Below, one piece after another: positions 18,008-27,442 of a DNA stretch of 64,000 nt (its first letter is position 1; each line of letters begins with the position of its first letter). The stretch is from an uncultured Rhodopila sp. (lineage in GTDB: Bacteria > Pseudomonadota > Alphaproteobacteria > Acetobacterales > Acetobacteraceae). Both the position numbers and the translations under genes were made by a program. Below the pieces are notes generated by a model that was given only the letters and a program-made list of their open reading frames with translations, did no database searches and had not been told where the DNA came from. The DNA lies in NCBI RefSeq assembly GCF_903915725.1, contig NZ_CAIWTY010000073.1:62001-126000 (forward strand). Reading direction: 5' to 3'.

Positions 18008-19380
18008 TTCAGAAAGATTTTGCCAGGGTTCATGATGCCGCGCGGGTCGAGCGCCTGCTTCACCGACCGCATCACCGTCAGCGCATCGGCGCCATGCTCC
18101 TGCTCCAGAAATTCGCGCTTGCCGATGCCGACGCCGTGCTCGCCGCTGCAGGATCCGCCCAAAGCCAGCGCCCTGGCGACGATCTTCTTGTCCAGCTCCC
18201 AGGCCCGCGCCAGCCCGTTCGGCTCCGGCGGCACCATGATCACCGTGTGAAAATTGCCGTCCCCGACATGCCCGACGATCGGCGCCGACAGCCCGGACGC
18301 CGCGATATCCTCCTTCGCCCCCAGAATCGCCTCGTTCAACCGGCTGATCGGGACGATCGCATCGGTCGCCAGGCCCTTGTGACCCGGTTTCCAGGCCAGC
18401 GCCGCCCAGTAGGCATCATGCCGCGCCTGCCACAGCTTCGACCGCACCGCCGGATCGGTTGCCCAGGCGAAGCCGAGGCCCTCGAACCCGAGCGCGATCT
18501 CCTCCGCCTGCCCCGCCTGTTCGGCGACACCGTTCGGCGTGCCGTGGAACTCGAAGAACAACGTCGGCAGCACCTGCAAGCCGTCCAGCTTGGAATAGGC
18601 GATGCAGGCGGCCATCTGCGCGTCGTCGAGCAACTCCATCCGCGCCACCGGGATGCCGTGCTGCAGGATCGCGATCACGGTTTCCACCGCGTCGCGCAAT
18701 GTATGGAACTGGCAGGTGGCGGACGACACCGCTTCAGGAATGCCGTGCAGCCGCAACTGGATTTCGGTGATGACGCCGAGCGTGCCCTCCGAGCCGACGA
18801 ACAGCCGGGTCAGGTCGTAGCCGGACGCGGATTTCCTCACCCGCCCGCCGGTGCGGATCAGCCGCCCGTCCGGCATCGCCACCGTCAGGCCCATGACATT
18901 GTCGCGCATGGTGCCGTAGCGCACCGCATTGGTGCCGGAGGCGCGGGTCGCCGACATGCCGCCGATGGTGCAGGCCGAGGTCCCCGGATCGACCGGGAAG
19001 AACAGCCCGAGGTCGCGCAAATGGCCGTTCAACTGCTCCCGCGTCACCCCCGCTTCGACCCGGCAATCCATGTCGGGCTGGCTCACGTCGATGATCCGGT
19101 TCATGCGCGACAGATCGAGCGAAATGCCGCCGCGCACCGGGGTCACGTGACCCTCCAGCGAGGTCCCCGCGCCATACGGCACCACCGGGACATGCCCGGC
19201 ATGGCACAGGGCCAGCAGACGGGAGGCTTCGTCCGACGTTTCGATGAACGCGACGGCGTCGGGCTGGACGGGCGGCTGGGTGTCCTCGCCATGGGCGTGG
19301 TGATCGCGCAGGTTGGCATTGGTGGTGATGCGATCGCCCAGGAAGTCGCGGGCGGCGGCGATGACGGCTTCGACGGGCAT
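18004..19380 (-). CDS. FAD-linked 2-hydroxyacid dehydrogenase (GlcD / D-lactate dehydrogenase type)
   Basis: Flavoprotein of the vanillyl-alcohol oxidase superfamily, probably oxidising a D-2-hydroxyacid such as D-lactate or glycolate. [15 protein letters not shown] is the FAD-binding PP-loop. DPGTSACTIGGMSATRASG and GSEGTLGVITEIQLRLH are typical of the FAD domain. The substrate-cap domain ends with GHVGDGNFH and SGEHGVGIGKREFLEQEHG, the conserved C-terminal metal/active-site motifs. Start placed at ATG 19380 (MPVEAVIAAARDFL), preceded by GGGGAG; the open frame reaches 19446. It is monocistronic in appearance, with no GlcE/GlcF partner here. Confidence 0.88.
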   Translation of the reverse strand: MPVEAVIAAARDFLGDRITTNANLRDHHAHGEDTQPPVQPDAVAFIETSDEASRLLALCHAGHVPVVPYGAGTSLEGHVTPVRGGISLDLSRMNRIIDVSQPDMDCRVEAGVTREQLNGHLRDLGLFFPVDPGTSACTIGGMSATRASGTNAVRYGTMRDNVMGLTVAMPDGRLIRTGGRVRKSASGYDLTRLFVGSEGTLGVITEIQLRLHGIPEAVSSATCQFHTLRDAVETVIAILQHGIPVARMELLDDAQMAACIAYSKLDGLQVLPTLFFEFHGTPNGVAEQAGQAEEIALGFEGLGFAWATDPAVRSKLWQARHDAYWAALAWKPGHKGLATDAIVPISRLNEAILGAKEDIAASGLSAPIVGHVGDGNFHTVIMVPPEPNGLARAWELDKKIVARALALGGSCSGEHGVGIGKREFLEQEHGADALTVMRSVKQALDPRGIMNPGKIFLN

Positions 19381-19549
19381 GGGCGGCTCCCCGATTTGCA
19401 TGGCCCGAAGCATTGGACCGAGGCTGGCGGGCTGGCAAGGTTTCATCGCTGTGCCCTAGCTACCGGCTTGTCCGCGCCATTCCGAACCGCCAGTGCGGCC
19501 GGGCCGCCTGTCGCTGCTCAGCGAGGCAACAGCCAACGGTTCGGGACCC

Positions 19550-19972
19550 TCACCCGTGGTGCGGCACGTCTGCCGGCAGGAACCGCGCGACGATATCGCG
19601 GGCGAGGCGAACCGGCTTGCGGGTGGCCGAATCCAGGCAGCACCAGCAGCTTTCGACCTCCACCAGCACATCGTCGCCGTGATTGATGATCGTCTTGTAG
19701 AACGCCCGCGCGCCCTGGAGTTTCTGCAACACCACCTTGACCACGATATGATCGCCCGGGAAGGCCGGGCGCAGGTAGCTGATCTCGTGCTTCAGGGCGA
19801 CCCAGAGATGCGCCGCGGCGACCTCCTTCGGCGCCAGGCGGCGCCAGTGCTTCAGCACCGCCGCCTGCACCCAGTTCAGGTAGACGGCATTGTTGACATG
19901 GCCCATCTCGTCGATTTCGTTCGGCGCGACATCGACCTCGTATTCGTAGATGTTTGCGGGCTGCAGCGGCAT
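19550..19972 (-). CDS. acyl-CoA thioesterase, hotdog fold
   Basis: 4HBT-type thioesterase of 140 residues, expected to hydrolyse acyl-CoA thioesters. The N-terminal VAPNEIDEMGHVNNAVYLNW carries the catalytic acidic residue and the helix start of the YbgC/FadM-like group. The rest, HEISYLRPAFPGDHIVVKVV and YKTIINHGDDVLVEVESCWC, fits the hotdog beta-sheet. It is followed on the minus strand by the FAD-linked dehydrogenase, with no shared operon evident, and is divergent from the EmrA-type gene. Substrate not predictable. Confidence 0.85.
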   Translation of the reverse strand: MPLQPANIYEYEVDVAPNEIDEMGHVNNAVYLNWVQAAVLKHWRRLAPKEVAAAHLWVALKHEISYLRPAFPGDHIVVKVVLQKLQGARAFYKTIINHGDDVLVEVESCWCCLDSATRKPVRLARDIVARFLPADVPHHG

Positions 19973-20367
19973 GGCCTGATCCTCGATGGGAAGCGCACGG
20001 CGTACTGTCCGCTATGGCGGCAGCCGCTATCGCACGATGTGTTGATGCTATCGCTGCCATTCGGACGCGCGGCACCGAACCGTAACAGTCATTCATCTGG
20101 GCAGGTGCGCGGCTTAATACAATCTCGAATCAGCGGCGACCTCCGTGCCCGGTAAGTTTCGTATCCGTCTCCGATGGCTGCCGCCGGCACGTCCGTCTCC
20201 GCGTGGCGATTTGGTTCGATATGCGCCGGTTTTCCGCAAGCTGCGAAGCGAGCGGTCACAATCACGATGTTTGCCTCTGGCCGCCTTGATTGCCGGCGCA
20301 AAATTCCGCTGAGCTAACCGGCTGGATCGACTCTTCCTATCGCCGTTGACCGGACCGGGGAACCTCG
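19973..20367. other. divergent intergenic region, 395 bp
   Basis: Lies between the thioesterase (minus) and the EmrA-like gene (plus). No family-like coding frame or RNA structure is recognised. It presumably holds both promoters; I cannot pick confident -35/-10 boxes. A regulator gene, often found beside EmrAB systems, is not present here. Confidence 0.4.
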
Positions 20368-21537
20368 ATGCCCGACGCAAACGACACGCTGCAACGCCTG
20401 CCCGCCACGCGGCGCGCGGTGCCGGGCTGGATCTTCCCAACGCTGCGCGTGTTGCTGGTCGTCGCCGCCGGGTTCCTCGTCTGGTATGTAGCGGGCCATT
20501 GGAACCGCTGGACCGGCGGCGCGCGTTTCGAGTCCACCAACGACGCCTACACCGCAGGCGACGTCACACCGTTGGCAGCGAAAGTGTCCGGCTATGTCGC
20601 CGCTGTCGGTGTCACCGACTACCAGGCCGTCCATAAGGGCGACCTGATCGTCGAGATAGAACCCTCGGACTATCGCGCTCAGCTTATGCAGGCGGAGGCC
20701 AGCCTGGCGGGCGCGCAGGCCGCGTTAGCCAATCTGGCCAACCAGAAGGACGTCCAGCGCGCCCTTATCCGCCAGGCCGAGGCAACCATCGAAGCCACCA
20801 GGGCCGATCAGTTGCGCTACGACCTGGAGGCCAGGCGCCAGCATACCCTGCTCCAGACCAAAATCGCCGGCACCGAGCAGCTTGTGGAGCAGGCCGATGC
20901 GAACCAGCGGCGCACCGACGCGCAGTTGCAGTTGAACCTGGCCCAGCTCGACCAGCAAAAGGCACTGCTGGCCAGCCTGGACGTGCAGGAGAACCAACTG
21001 AAAGCGCAAGTCGGCGGAGCGCAGGCGCAGCTCGATCTGGCGCGCAACAACCTTGGCTATACAAATATCGTCTCGCCGGCCGACGGGATTGTCGGACAGC
21101 GGCAGGTCCGGCCCGGCCAGTTCGTCAACGTCGGTACCCAGGTGATCGCGGTCGTGCCGCTGCCGCGGATCTGGGTGATCGCCAACTACAAGGAAACGCA
21201 GATGACCAATGTGCGCCTGCGCCAACCGGCGCGCGTGGCCGTCGATGCGTTTCCGGCGCTGCGGCTCACCGGCCATGTCGATAGCTGGTCGCCCGGCTCC
21301 GGCAGCACCTTCGCGCTGCTCCCGCCGGACAACGCCACCGGCAATTTCACCAAGGTGGTGCAGCGGGTGCCGGTCAAGATCGTCCTGGATGACAACCCGG
21401 CGCTGGGGACCTTGGTGCGGCCGGGCATGTCGGTTGAGGCCACCATTGACACCGGCGCGTCCGGCGAAGAACCGGCAACGGTTGATGCCACCGAGAAGAT
21501 CCGCGCATCCCGGCCGACCCCGCCGCCGGCGCAATGA
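20368..21537 (+). CDS. EmrA/HlyD-type membrane fusion protein
   Basis: Periplasmic adaptor subunit of a tripartite efflux pump, 389 residues. One N-terminal membrane segment (WIFPTLRVLLVVAAGFLVWY, about residues 21-40) anchors it. It is followed by a biotinyl-lipoyl half (VTPLAAKVSGYVAAVGVTDY), a long Gln/Ala-rich coiled coil (about 100-220) and the second lipoyl half (IVSPADGIVGQRQVRPGQFV), then the beta-barrel. The Ala/Pro-rich tail is low complexity. Its stop overlaps the start of the DHA2 transporter, so the two are co-translated. An outer-membrane channel must be supplied from elsewhere. Confidence 0.93.
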   Translation: MPDANDTLQRLPATRRAVPGWIFPTLRVLLVVAAGFLVWYVAGHWNRWTGGARFESTNDAYTAGDVTPLAAKVSGYVAAVGVTDYQAVHKGDLIVEIEPSDYRAQLMQAEASLAGAQAALANLANQKDVQRALIRQAEATIEATRADQLRYDLEARRQHTLLQTKIAGTEQLVEQADANQRRTDAQLQLNLAQLDQQKALLASLDVQENQLKAQVGGAQAQLDLARNNLGYTNIVSPADGIVGQRQVRPGQFVNVGTQVIAVVPLPRIWVIANYKETQMTNVRLRQPARVAVDAFPALRLTGHVDSWSPGSGSTFALLPPDNATGNFTKVVQRVPVKIVLDDNPALGTLVRPGMSVEATIDTGASGEEPATVDATEKIRASRPTPPPAQ

Positions 21538-23153
21538 GCCAGCATCTTGCGCCGCTCAGCGCGGCCGGGCGGGCGCTGCACGGATTCGCCGACACCCATC
21601 CCCGCCTGACCGCCGACTCGCTGCGTCCCTACGTCGGCATCCTCGGCGTCCTGCTCGGTTCGATCATGGGCACGCTGTCGAGCCGTGTCACCACCTTTGG
21701 CCTGTTGGACCTGCGCGGCGGCCTGCATGCCGGCTTCGACGAGGGTGCCTGGATCACGACCAGCTTCGGCATCGGCCAGATGATCGCGGGCGTCGCCTCG
21801 CCCTATCTCGGCGCCATCCTCGGTGTGCGCCGCGTGCTGCTGCTTGGCATGGCGCTGATGTTTACCTCCAGCCTGCTCGCACCGCTGTCACCCAGCCTGA
21901 ATGCGTTCCTGGCCATGCAGGTTATGGGCGGCCTGGGATCGGGCACCTTCATCCCGCTGACCATCAGTTTCGTTGTGCGTAGCCTGCCGGCGCGACTGGT
22001 CATCTATGGCATCGCCCTGTACGCGATGAACTCCGAACTGTCGCAGAACATCGCCGCCTCGCTGGAGGGCTGGTACACCGAGACCGGCTCGTGGCACTGG
22101 ATCGACTGGCAATACTGCGTCGCGCTGCCGGTGATGTTCGCCTGCATCTCGTTCGGCGTGCCGCGGGAAACCATCAACTTCGGGCTGGCGCGCGATCTCG
22201 ACTGGCCCGGCCTCGCCTACGCCACGATCGGGTTCGCGCTGCTGTATGCTGGCCTGGACCAGGGCAACCGCCTCGATTGGAGCAGCAACGGCCTGATCGT
22301 CGGCCTGCTGCTGTCCGGCGGCCTGATCACCCTGGCGTTCATCGGCCGCGAAATCGGCGCCCCGCATCCGTTCCTGAACCTGAAGAAGCTGCTGCACGGC
22401 AACCTTCTGCTGCTGGTCCTGCTGCTGGCCGGCTTCCGTTTCATCATCCTCTCCACCGCCTACATCATCCCCACCTACCTCCAGACCGTGCAAAATTTCC
22501 GCGAACTGCAGGTCGGCACCGTTCTGCTCTGGATTGCCCTGCCCCAACTCGCGATCGCCTTGCCGCTGGCGGCGCTGCTGCGCCGGATCGATGGGCGCTG
22601 GATTCTCGCACTCGGTAGCGCGTTGATCGGAATCGCCTGCTGGATGGCGACCGGGCTGACCAGCGAATGGACGACCGGCGACTTCCTGCCCTCGCAGATT
22701 TTGCAGGCGATTGGCCAGTCTTTCGCGCTGACCGCGCTGCTGGCACTGATCATCCGCTGCTTCAACCCGGCCGATGCGCTCGCCATCGGCAGCCTGCTGC
22801 AGGTCAGCCGCCTGTTCGGCGGCGAGCTTGGTACAGCCTTCATGCAGACCTTCGTGCGTGTGCGCGAGCAGGTTCACTCCAACCTCGTCGGTCTGCACGT
22901 TGACAGCCTCGCCACGCAAACAGCCGATCGGCTGGCCGCGTATCAGGGGGCGGTTGCGGCGCACACGGCGGATGTCGCCGAGGCCGCGGGGCGTGCCGCG
23001 AAACTGCTCGCGACGGCGGTGGCGCAGCAGGCCGCGGTGCTGTCCTATATAGACGGGTTCCTGGCGGCGGCGGGCGGGGCTTTCCTGTGTCTGCTGCTTG
23101 TTGCGCTGATGCGACCGTCGCCGCCGTCGCCGTTTTTCATTAACAAGGGCTGA
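21534..23153 (+). CDS. DHA2-family MFS efflux transporter (EmrB-like)
   Basis: Inner-membrane drug:H+ antiporter of 539 residues with about 14 predicted membrane segments, partner of the preceding EmrA-like adaptor. RGGLHAGFDEGAWITTSFGI and the following GQMIAGVASPYLGAILGVRR match the DHA2 first-loop and motif A region. IDWQYCVALPVMFACISFGV follows the central loop. The C-terminal part has a long Ala-rich amphipathic stretch before the last helix. The substrate is unknown. It lies 1.2 kb upstream of the radical SAM/prenyltransferase operon on the same strand, so export of that product is possible but not shown. Confidence 0.92.
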   Translation: MSQHLAPLSAAGRALHGFADTHPRLTADSLRPYVGILGVLLGSIMGTLSSRVTTFGLLDLRGGLHAGFDEGAWITTSFGIGQMIAGVASPYLGAILGVRRVLLLGMALMFTSSLLAPLSPSLNAFLAMQVMGGLGSGTFIPLTISFVVRSLPARLVIYGIALYAMNSELSQNIAASLEGWYTETGSWHWIDWQYCVALPVMFACISFGVPRETINFGLARDLDWPGLAYATIGFALLYAGLDQGNRLDWSSNGLIVGLLLSGGLITLAFIGREIGAPHPFLNLKKLLHGNLLLLVLLLAGFRFIILSTAYIIPTYLQTVQNFRELQVGTVLLWIALPQLAIALPLAALLRRIDGRWILALGSALIGIACWMATGLTSEWTTGDFLPSQILQAIGQSFALTALLALIIRCFNPADALAIGSLLQVSRLFGGELGTAFMQTFVRVREQVHSNLVGLHVDSLATQTADRLAAYQGAVAAHTADVAEAAGRAAKLLATAVAQQAAVLSYIDGFLAAAGGAFLCLLLVALMRPSPPSPFFINKG

Positions 23154-23194
23154 CGCCGCCGCCGCAACCCCGTATAGGTAGATGCGGGGGATGA

Positions 23195-24079
23195 ATGCGG
23201 CCAACCAGGAAAACGGCGGACCTGCGCCGTGTGACCGGGGCAGGCGGGGCAACAAAAGCAACAATCGCGATGCTGGTCAGCAAAATTCTATTTTCCGAAC
23301 CACTGGAGGCCGATCGGCTGCCGCTGATGGCGGCGAAAGCGTCGCGCTGGCCGGCCGCTGGGCTCCGGACGCGTCCGCCCTTGCTGGCGATCGGGGCGGC
23401 GATACTGCTGCATGTGGCGTCATGCTTGCTGACGCTGGCGTTCGTCCGGGAGCCTCCGGCGCCGTCGCCACCGGACGATCAGACCGTCACACTGGTGTTT
23501 GAGCCGCCCGAAGCACCTCCGCCCCCCGCGCCCGAACCGGCCGCGATGCCTGAGGCGCCTCGCGAGGCGGTCGTCCCACCGCCGCCACCCCCGGACGCGA
23601 GTGCCGAGGTGCCTGAACCGCCGCCGCCACCGCGGGCCGAGGCAAAACCCCTGGAACCGCCGAAGCCATCGCCTGTTCGCAGGCCAGCGGCAAAGGCCAG
23701 AACGACCGAACCCGCCCGGGTCGCTGAGCCGTCGAAAACCGCGGAACCCCTGGCCGCGCCGCGCCCGGCGCCACCGGCCGCGGAGGCGCCCATCGCCGCC
23801 GATTGGCAGCGTTCGCTGGCAGCGTGGCTGGCGGCTCATAAAGTCTATCCCGAGCTTGCGCGGCGGCGCGGGGTGGAGGGCAGCGTGGGGCTGCGGTTCA
23901 CCGCCGACAGGTCCGGGCGCGTGCTGAGTGTTTCGCTTGTCAGCAGCGCCGGGTCCCCGCTGCTCGATGCCGCGGCGGAAAAAATGGTGGGCGATGCCAC
24001 ACTGCCGCCGTTCCCGGCCGGGATGCCGCAGCAAATCGCCACGCTGACCGTCACCATCCGCTACGCGCTATCCAACTGA
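23195..24079 (+). CDS. TonB-family energy transducer
   Basis: Couples the inner-membrane proton gradient to outer-membrane receptors. A single membrane segment (LLAIGAAILLHVASCLLTLA, about residues 62-81) is followed by a long Pro-rich periplasmic spacer (about 90-190). The C-terminal TonB domain has AAHKVYPELARRRGVEGSVG and the usual ADRSGRVLSVSLVSSAGSPL, with a YP motif. The stretch before the membrane segment is unusually long, so a later start such as ATG 23270 is possible. It stands 237 bp upstream of the PqqD-like gene, suggesting but not proving a link to that operon. No receptor is adjacent. Confidence 0.85.
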   Translation: MRPTRKTADLRRVTGAGGATKATIAMLVSKILFSEPLEADRLPLMAAKASRWPAAGLRTRPPLLAIGAAILLHVASCLLTLAFVREPPAPSPPDDQTVTLVFEPPEAPPPPAPEPAAMPEAPREAVVPPPPPPDASAEVPEPPPPPRAEAKPLEPPKPSPVRRPAAKARTTEPARVAEPSKTAEPLAAPRPAPPAAEAPIAADWQRSLAAWLAAHKVYPELARRRGVEGSVGLRFTADRSGRVLSVSLVSSAGSPLLDAAAEKMVGDATLPPFPAGMPQQIATLTVTIRYALSN

Positions 24080-24135
24080 GTTGGGCACAACCGGCACCCG
24101 CCGACGCAGGCCGTCCAGCGATGAAACTCAACGGG

Positions 24136-24164
24136 TTGACCCCCGGAACCGCGACTATCATAGT
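24136..24164 (+). promoter_or_regulatory. candidate sigma-70 promoter for the RiPP operon
   Basis: TTGACC at 24136-24141, a 17-base spacer and CATAGT at 24159-24164 lie about 150 bp upstream of the PqqD-like start, in the only sizeable gap before the operon. The -10 match is weak and the choice is by eye. Confidence 0.25.
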
Positions 24165-24316
24165 GCGCCGCGATAAATTTGCGGTGTTGATGGCAGCGGC
24201 AAACGGGGGCGCGCTGCCCGGACGGAGGCTCATGAGCGGGTTGGCTGGCGCTGGCCGCACACACGAAACGGGGCTTCAAACGCGCGGGTTTATTTCATCG
24301 GTCAACAGGTGCTGCC

Positions 24317-24577
24317 ATGCAACTTGGTAAATACGTCAAGTTCCGCGAGGAACGGTTCGGCGGGGTTCTGTTCGAAACCCGGACGGAGAAGGTCTACACC
24401 CTGAACCCCACGGCTGCGGCCGTGATCAAGGAGCTCGGCGCGGGCTGCGATGTCGCGCAGCTCACGCAGCGCCTGGCGGATCGCTTCCAGGCCCCGGCCG
24501 GCTCGATCGAGCAGGACATCGCCGCGCTGATTGGCGATTTGCGCGAAAAGGGCCTGGTGGAAGACACCGCCGCATGA
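24317..24577 (+). CDS. PqqD-like RiPP recognition element protein
   Basis: 86-residue winged-helix RRE protein of the PqqD family, which binds the leader of a ribosomal peptide and presents it to radical SAM enzymes. The family pattern is clear: a beta hairpin start (KYVKFREERFGGVLFETRTE), KVYTLNPTAAAVIKELGAGC, where PqqD proteins have xLNxTAxxVLxLxxG, then LADRFQAPAGSIEQDIAALI and an acidic C-terminal helix. It opens the operon. Its stop overlaps the first radical SAM start by ATGA. No other PQQ genes are present, so it is not the PQQ pathway itself. Confidence 0.9.
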   Translation: MQLGKYVKFREERFGGVLFETRTEKVYTLNPTAAAVIKELGAGCDVAQLTQRLADRFQAPAGSIEQDIAALIGDLREKGLVEDTAA

Positions 24578-25578
24578 CCCAGATCACCGGCCTGACGCCG
24601 CTGCCCGACAGCCTGATCCCGAAGACAACCCCGGCCATGACCACCTCCGGCACCTTGCGGGCGCCGCTGTACGTGGCGTGGCAGGTGACCAACGAATGCA
24701 ACCTGGCCTGCCTGCATTGCATCGAGGAAAGCGGCCCCGGCAAGGCGTTCAAGGACGAATTATCTAAGGAGCAGACCTTCGAGGTGCTGCGCCAGATCGT
24801 CGACAACGACGTGCCGTACCTGTCGCTGTCCGGCGGCGAGCCGATGCTGCATCCGCATTTCTTTGAAATGCTCGAATACGCCTGCAACCGCGGCACCCAG
24901 GTCAAGGTCGAGACCAACGGGCACTATCTGTCGCCGGAAAACTGCGCCCGGCTGAAGGATCTGGCGGTCAAGGCTGTGCAGGTCAGCCTGGACGGCGCGA
25001 CCGCCGCGACGTTTGGCAAGATGCGGGTGCGCGGCAGTTTCGATCAGGTCATGGAAGGGCTGCGCAACCTGCATGCGGCCGGCGTGCCGATAGAGATCAA
25101 TCATTCGCCGACGGGCTTCAACGTGCACGAGATCGCCGCGATGGTCGATCTTTGCGCGGATGCGGGCGCCGAAAGCTTCTACACCGGGCGCACGATGTAC
25201 ACCGGGAATGCGGTCAAGACCTGGGCGAAGCTGAACGCGACCGACGACCAGTACGAGGCGTTTTTCGATACGCTGCGCGAAAAGGCCGTGCAGTACGACG
25301 GCCGCATGCGGGTGCATTTCCACGAGATGGGCCTGCTGGATGAGCTGCGCTATCGCCTGCACCACCCCGCCGCGCTGCTGATCGTCCTGCCGAACGGGCT
25401 GGTCAAGCTGATCAACGCGCTGCCGTTCGTCTGCGGCGACCTGCGCACGCAGACTCTGGCCGAGGTGTGGGGCAACTTCCAGCACGCCTGGCAAGATCCG
25501 CGGGTGGCGGCTTTCGTCGATGCGCTGGAACAGGATCCGGAGAAAACCTCGTTGTTGCATCAATGGATCAACGTCTAG
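24574..25578 (+). CDS. radical SAM peptide-modifying enzyme 1, degenerate SPASM region
   Basis: 334 residues. The 4Fe-4S cluster ligands are Cys42, Cys46 and Cys49 in CNLACLHC. The SAM-binding GGEP is at 87-90 and SLDGA near residue 141. The C-terminal region keeps the SPASM-like framework (LIVLPNGLVKLINALPFVCG, then LAEVWGNFQHAW) but only one Cys, so auxiliary iron-sulphur clusters are probably absent. Coupled to the PqqD-like protein (ATGA) and overlapping the prenyltransferase by 16 bases. Two paralogues sit in the same operon beside a 48-residue peptide gene, so the substrate is most likely that peptide. An internal ATG at residue 22 is an alternative start. Confidence 0.9.
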   Translation: MTQITGLTPLPDSLIPKTTPAMTTSGTLRAPLYVAWQVTNECNLACLHCIEESGPGKAFKDELSKEQTFEVLRQIVDNDVPYLSLSGGEPMLHPHFFEMLEYACNRGTQVKVETNGHYLSPENCARLKDLAVKAVQVSLDGATAATFGKMRVRGSFDQVMEGLRNLHAAGVPIEINHSPTGFNVHEIAAMVDLCADAGAESFYTGRTMYTGNAVKTWAKLNATDDQYEAFFDTLREKAVQYDGRMRVHFHEMGLLDELRYRLHHPAALLIVLPNGLVKLINALPFVCGDLRTQTLAEVWGNFQHAWQDPRVAAFVDALEQDPEKTSLLHQWINV

Positions 25579-26483
25579 CCCCGCCGCACGCGCGGCCGCT
25601 GCATCGGCTGCTGCGTGTGCTGAGCCTGGTCCGCTACCGGTTCTTCCTCTATGCGGGCCTGTTGCCCTATCTGCTCGGTGCCGCCTGGGCCTACCGGATC
25701 AACGGCACGATCGATGCCTCGGTGTTCTGGGGCGGACTGTTCGGCGTGGTGTTGGCGGTGGTCGGCGTCGAAGCGTTCAACGAGTATTTCGATTCGCGGA
25801 TGGGCACCGACCGGGTGTTCAACCCGGATGACCTGCCGCCGATGTCGGACGCGATCCTGTGGCTCGGCATCGCCGGGTTTGCGGGCGCGCTGGCGATCGG
25901 CATTTACCTGACCCTGCTGGCCGGGTGGCCGATACTGCTGTTCGCCGTGCTCGGCGGCCTGGCGGCAGTGTTCTATGTCGCCCCGCCGATACGCTGGGCC
26001 TATCGCGGCCTGGGCGAAACGGTCATCGCTTTGTCGTACGGACCGTGGATGGTGCTCGGCAGCCTGTATCTGCATGCACATGTGGTGGCATGGGGCGCGT
26101 TCTGGGCGTCGCTGGTGCCGGGCTGCCTCATCATGGCGCTGGCTGTCGTCAACGCCATCCCGGACTTCCATCAGGATCGGCTTGTCGGCAAGCGCAACCT
26201 TGTCGTACGGCTGGGCCGCAGGCGGGCGGTCTGGCTGTATCTCGGGCTCGCTTCCGCGGCGTTGCTGATTACGCTGGTCGGGGTCGCGGAGCGGGTGTTT
26301 CCGCCGCTATGCCTCGCCACGCTGCTGGCGCTGCCGCTGCTGATTTCGAGCGCGCGCCGGGCCATCGGCACTTACGAAACGCCCCGCCTGTTCGTGCCGG
26401 CGATCCGCAGCATCGTCTCCTGCTATGCGGTTGCGGTGGCTCTTTTCACCGCGGGCGTCGCGATCGACGCCTGGCTGCGATGA
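25563..26483 (+). CDS. MenA/UbiA-type membrane prenyltransferase
   Basis: 306 residues and about eight to nine membrane segments. It transfers an isoprenoid chain from a polyprenyl diphosphate to an aromatic acceptor. The first Asp-rich motif is NEYFDSRMGTD (residues 73-83), very like the MenA-type NxYxDxxxGTD, and the second is NAIPDFHQDRLVGKRNLVVR, with the family's GKR(T/N)L. ATG 25563 lies inside the end of radical SAM 1, and the stop overlaps radical SAM 2 by ATGA, so it belongs to the RiPP operon. No other ubiquinone or menaquinone gene is nearby. An integral UbiA-family enzyme in a PqqD/radical SAM operon is unusual and suggests a prenylated product. Confidence 0.9.
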   Translation: MDQRLAPPHARPLHRLLRVLSLVRYRFFLYAGLLPYLLGAAWAYRINGTIDASVFWGGLFGVVLAVVGVEAFNEYFDSRMGTDRVFNPDDLPPMSDAILWLGIAGFAGALAIGIYLTLLAGWPILLFAVLGGLAAVFYVAPPIRWAYRGLGETVIALSYGPWMVLGSLYLHAHVVAWGAFWASLVPGCLIMALAVVNAIPDFHQDRLVGKRNLVVRLGRRRAVWLYLGLASAALLITLVGVAERVFPPLCLATLLALPLLISSARRAIGTYETPRLFVPAIRSIVSCYAVAVALFTAGVAIDAWLR

Positions 26484-27442
26484 ACTGGATCGACTCGCTC
26501 GGGGCGCCGCTGTTCGTCTCCTGGCAGTTGACCCGCGATTGCGACCTGGCCTGCCTGCATTGCTGCACCGATTCCGCCCCCGGCAAGCGGGTGGCGGATG
26601 AACTGGATGCGGACGAGGCGATGGCGCTGGCCGCTGACATCGTCCGAACCGGGGTGCCCTATGTCATGCTGTGCGGCGGCGAACCGCTGATCGTCCCGCA
26701 TTTCTTCGACGTCGCGGAATACCTCGGGCGATCCGGCGTGATGCTGAAGATCGAGACCAACGGCCAGCGCTTCGGCGCGGCCGAGGCGGAACGTCTGGCC
26801 CGGCTGCCGATACGCTCGATCCAGATCAGCCTGGATGGCGACTCGCAAGATATCTACGGGCGGCAGCGTCCCGGCGCCTCGCTGGCGAAGACGCATGCCG
26901 CCTGCCGCTCCGTGCGCGACGCCGGCCTGCCGCTGGAGGTCACCTTCGCCCCGACGCGGATGAACATCCATGAGGCCGAGGCGGTGATCGAACGCGCCCG
27001 CGGCTTCGGCGCGTTCCGCTTCAACACCGGCCAGTTGATGCGCATCGGCCGCGCCGCCCGGCTTTGGCACCGGATCGCGCCGTCCGCCGAGGACTACCAA
27101 AGGTTTCGCGAGACCCTGGCGCGGCAGCAGCGTGTCATTGACGATACAATGCAGTTTTGCCATGATCCCTTTGCAATCGAAGGAGGATTGCAAAATAGCC
27201 TGGACGCTCCGCCGGCAACGATGCTGGTGCTGCCGAACGGTTGGGTTAAAGTCGCCGCGGCGATTGGTCATGTCTGCGCCGACATGCGCCGCATGACGCT
27301 GACGGAGGCGTGGGACAGTTATCGTGCCGCATGGCGCAACGAAACGGTCATCGCCGCGATCCATCGCGGCATCGAACGGGACGTGCATCACGCGGACGCC
27401 AATATCTGGCGATCAATCTCGGATGGAGTACCAGTTCTATGA
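26480..27442 (+). CDS. radical SAM peptide-modifying enzyme 2
   Basis: 320 residues, paralogous to the flanking radical SAM enzymes. Cluster ligands Cys21, Cys25, Cys28 (CDLACLHC), GGEP at 66-69, SLDGD near residue 117. The C-terminal SPASM-like framework (MLVLPNGWVKVAAAIGHVCA, then LTEAWDSYRAAW) again has a single Cys. ATG 26480 is chosen because it overlaps the prenyltransferase stop and aligns with the paralogues; the open frame extends far upstream as a shadow. Its own stop overlaps the peptide gene by ATGA, so enzyme and presumed substrate are co-translated. It lacks features of the futalosine enzymes MqnC/MqnE. Confidence 0.9.
   Translation: MNWIDSLGAPLFVSWQLTRDCDLACLHCCTDSAPGKRVADELDADEAMALAADIVRTGVPYVMLCGGEPLIVPHFFDVAEYLGRSGVMLKIETNGQRFGAAEAERLARLPIRSIQISLDGDSQDIYGRQRPGASLAKTHAACRSVRDAGLPLEVTFAPTRMNIHEAEAVIERARGFGAFRFNTGQLMRIGRAARLWHRIAPSAEDYQRFRETLARQQRVIDDTMQFCHDPFAIEGGLQNSLDAPPATMLVLPNGWVKVAAAIGHVCADMRRMTLTEAWDSYRAAWRNETVIAAIHRGIERDVHHADANIWRSISDGVPVL

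Noticed and set aside
25859-27442. 527-codon frame suggesting a fused radical SAM protein
   Set aside because: The first part is an out-of-frame reading of the prenyltransferase gene. ATG 26480 aligns with the two paralogues.
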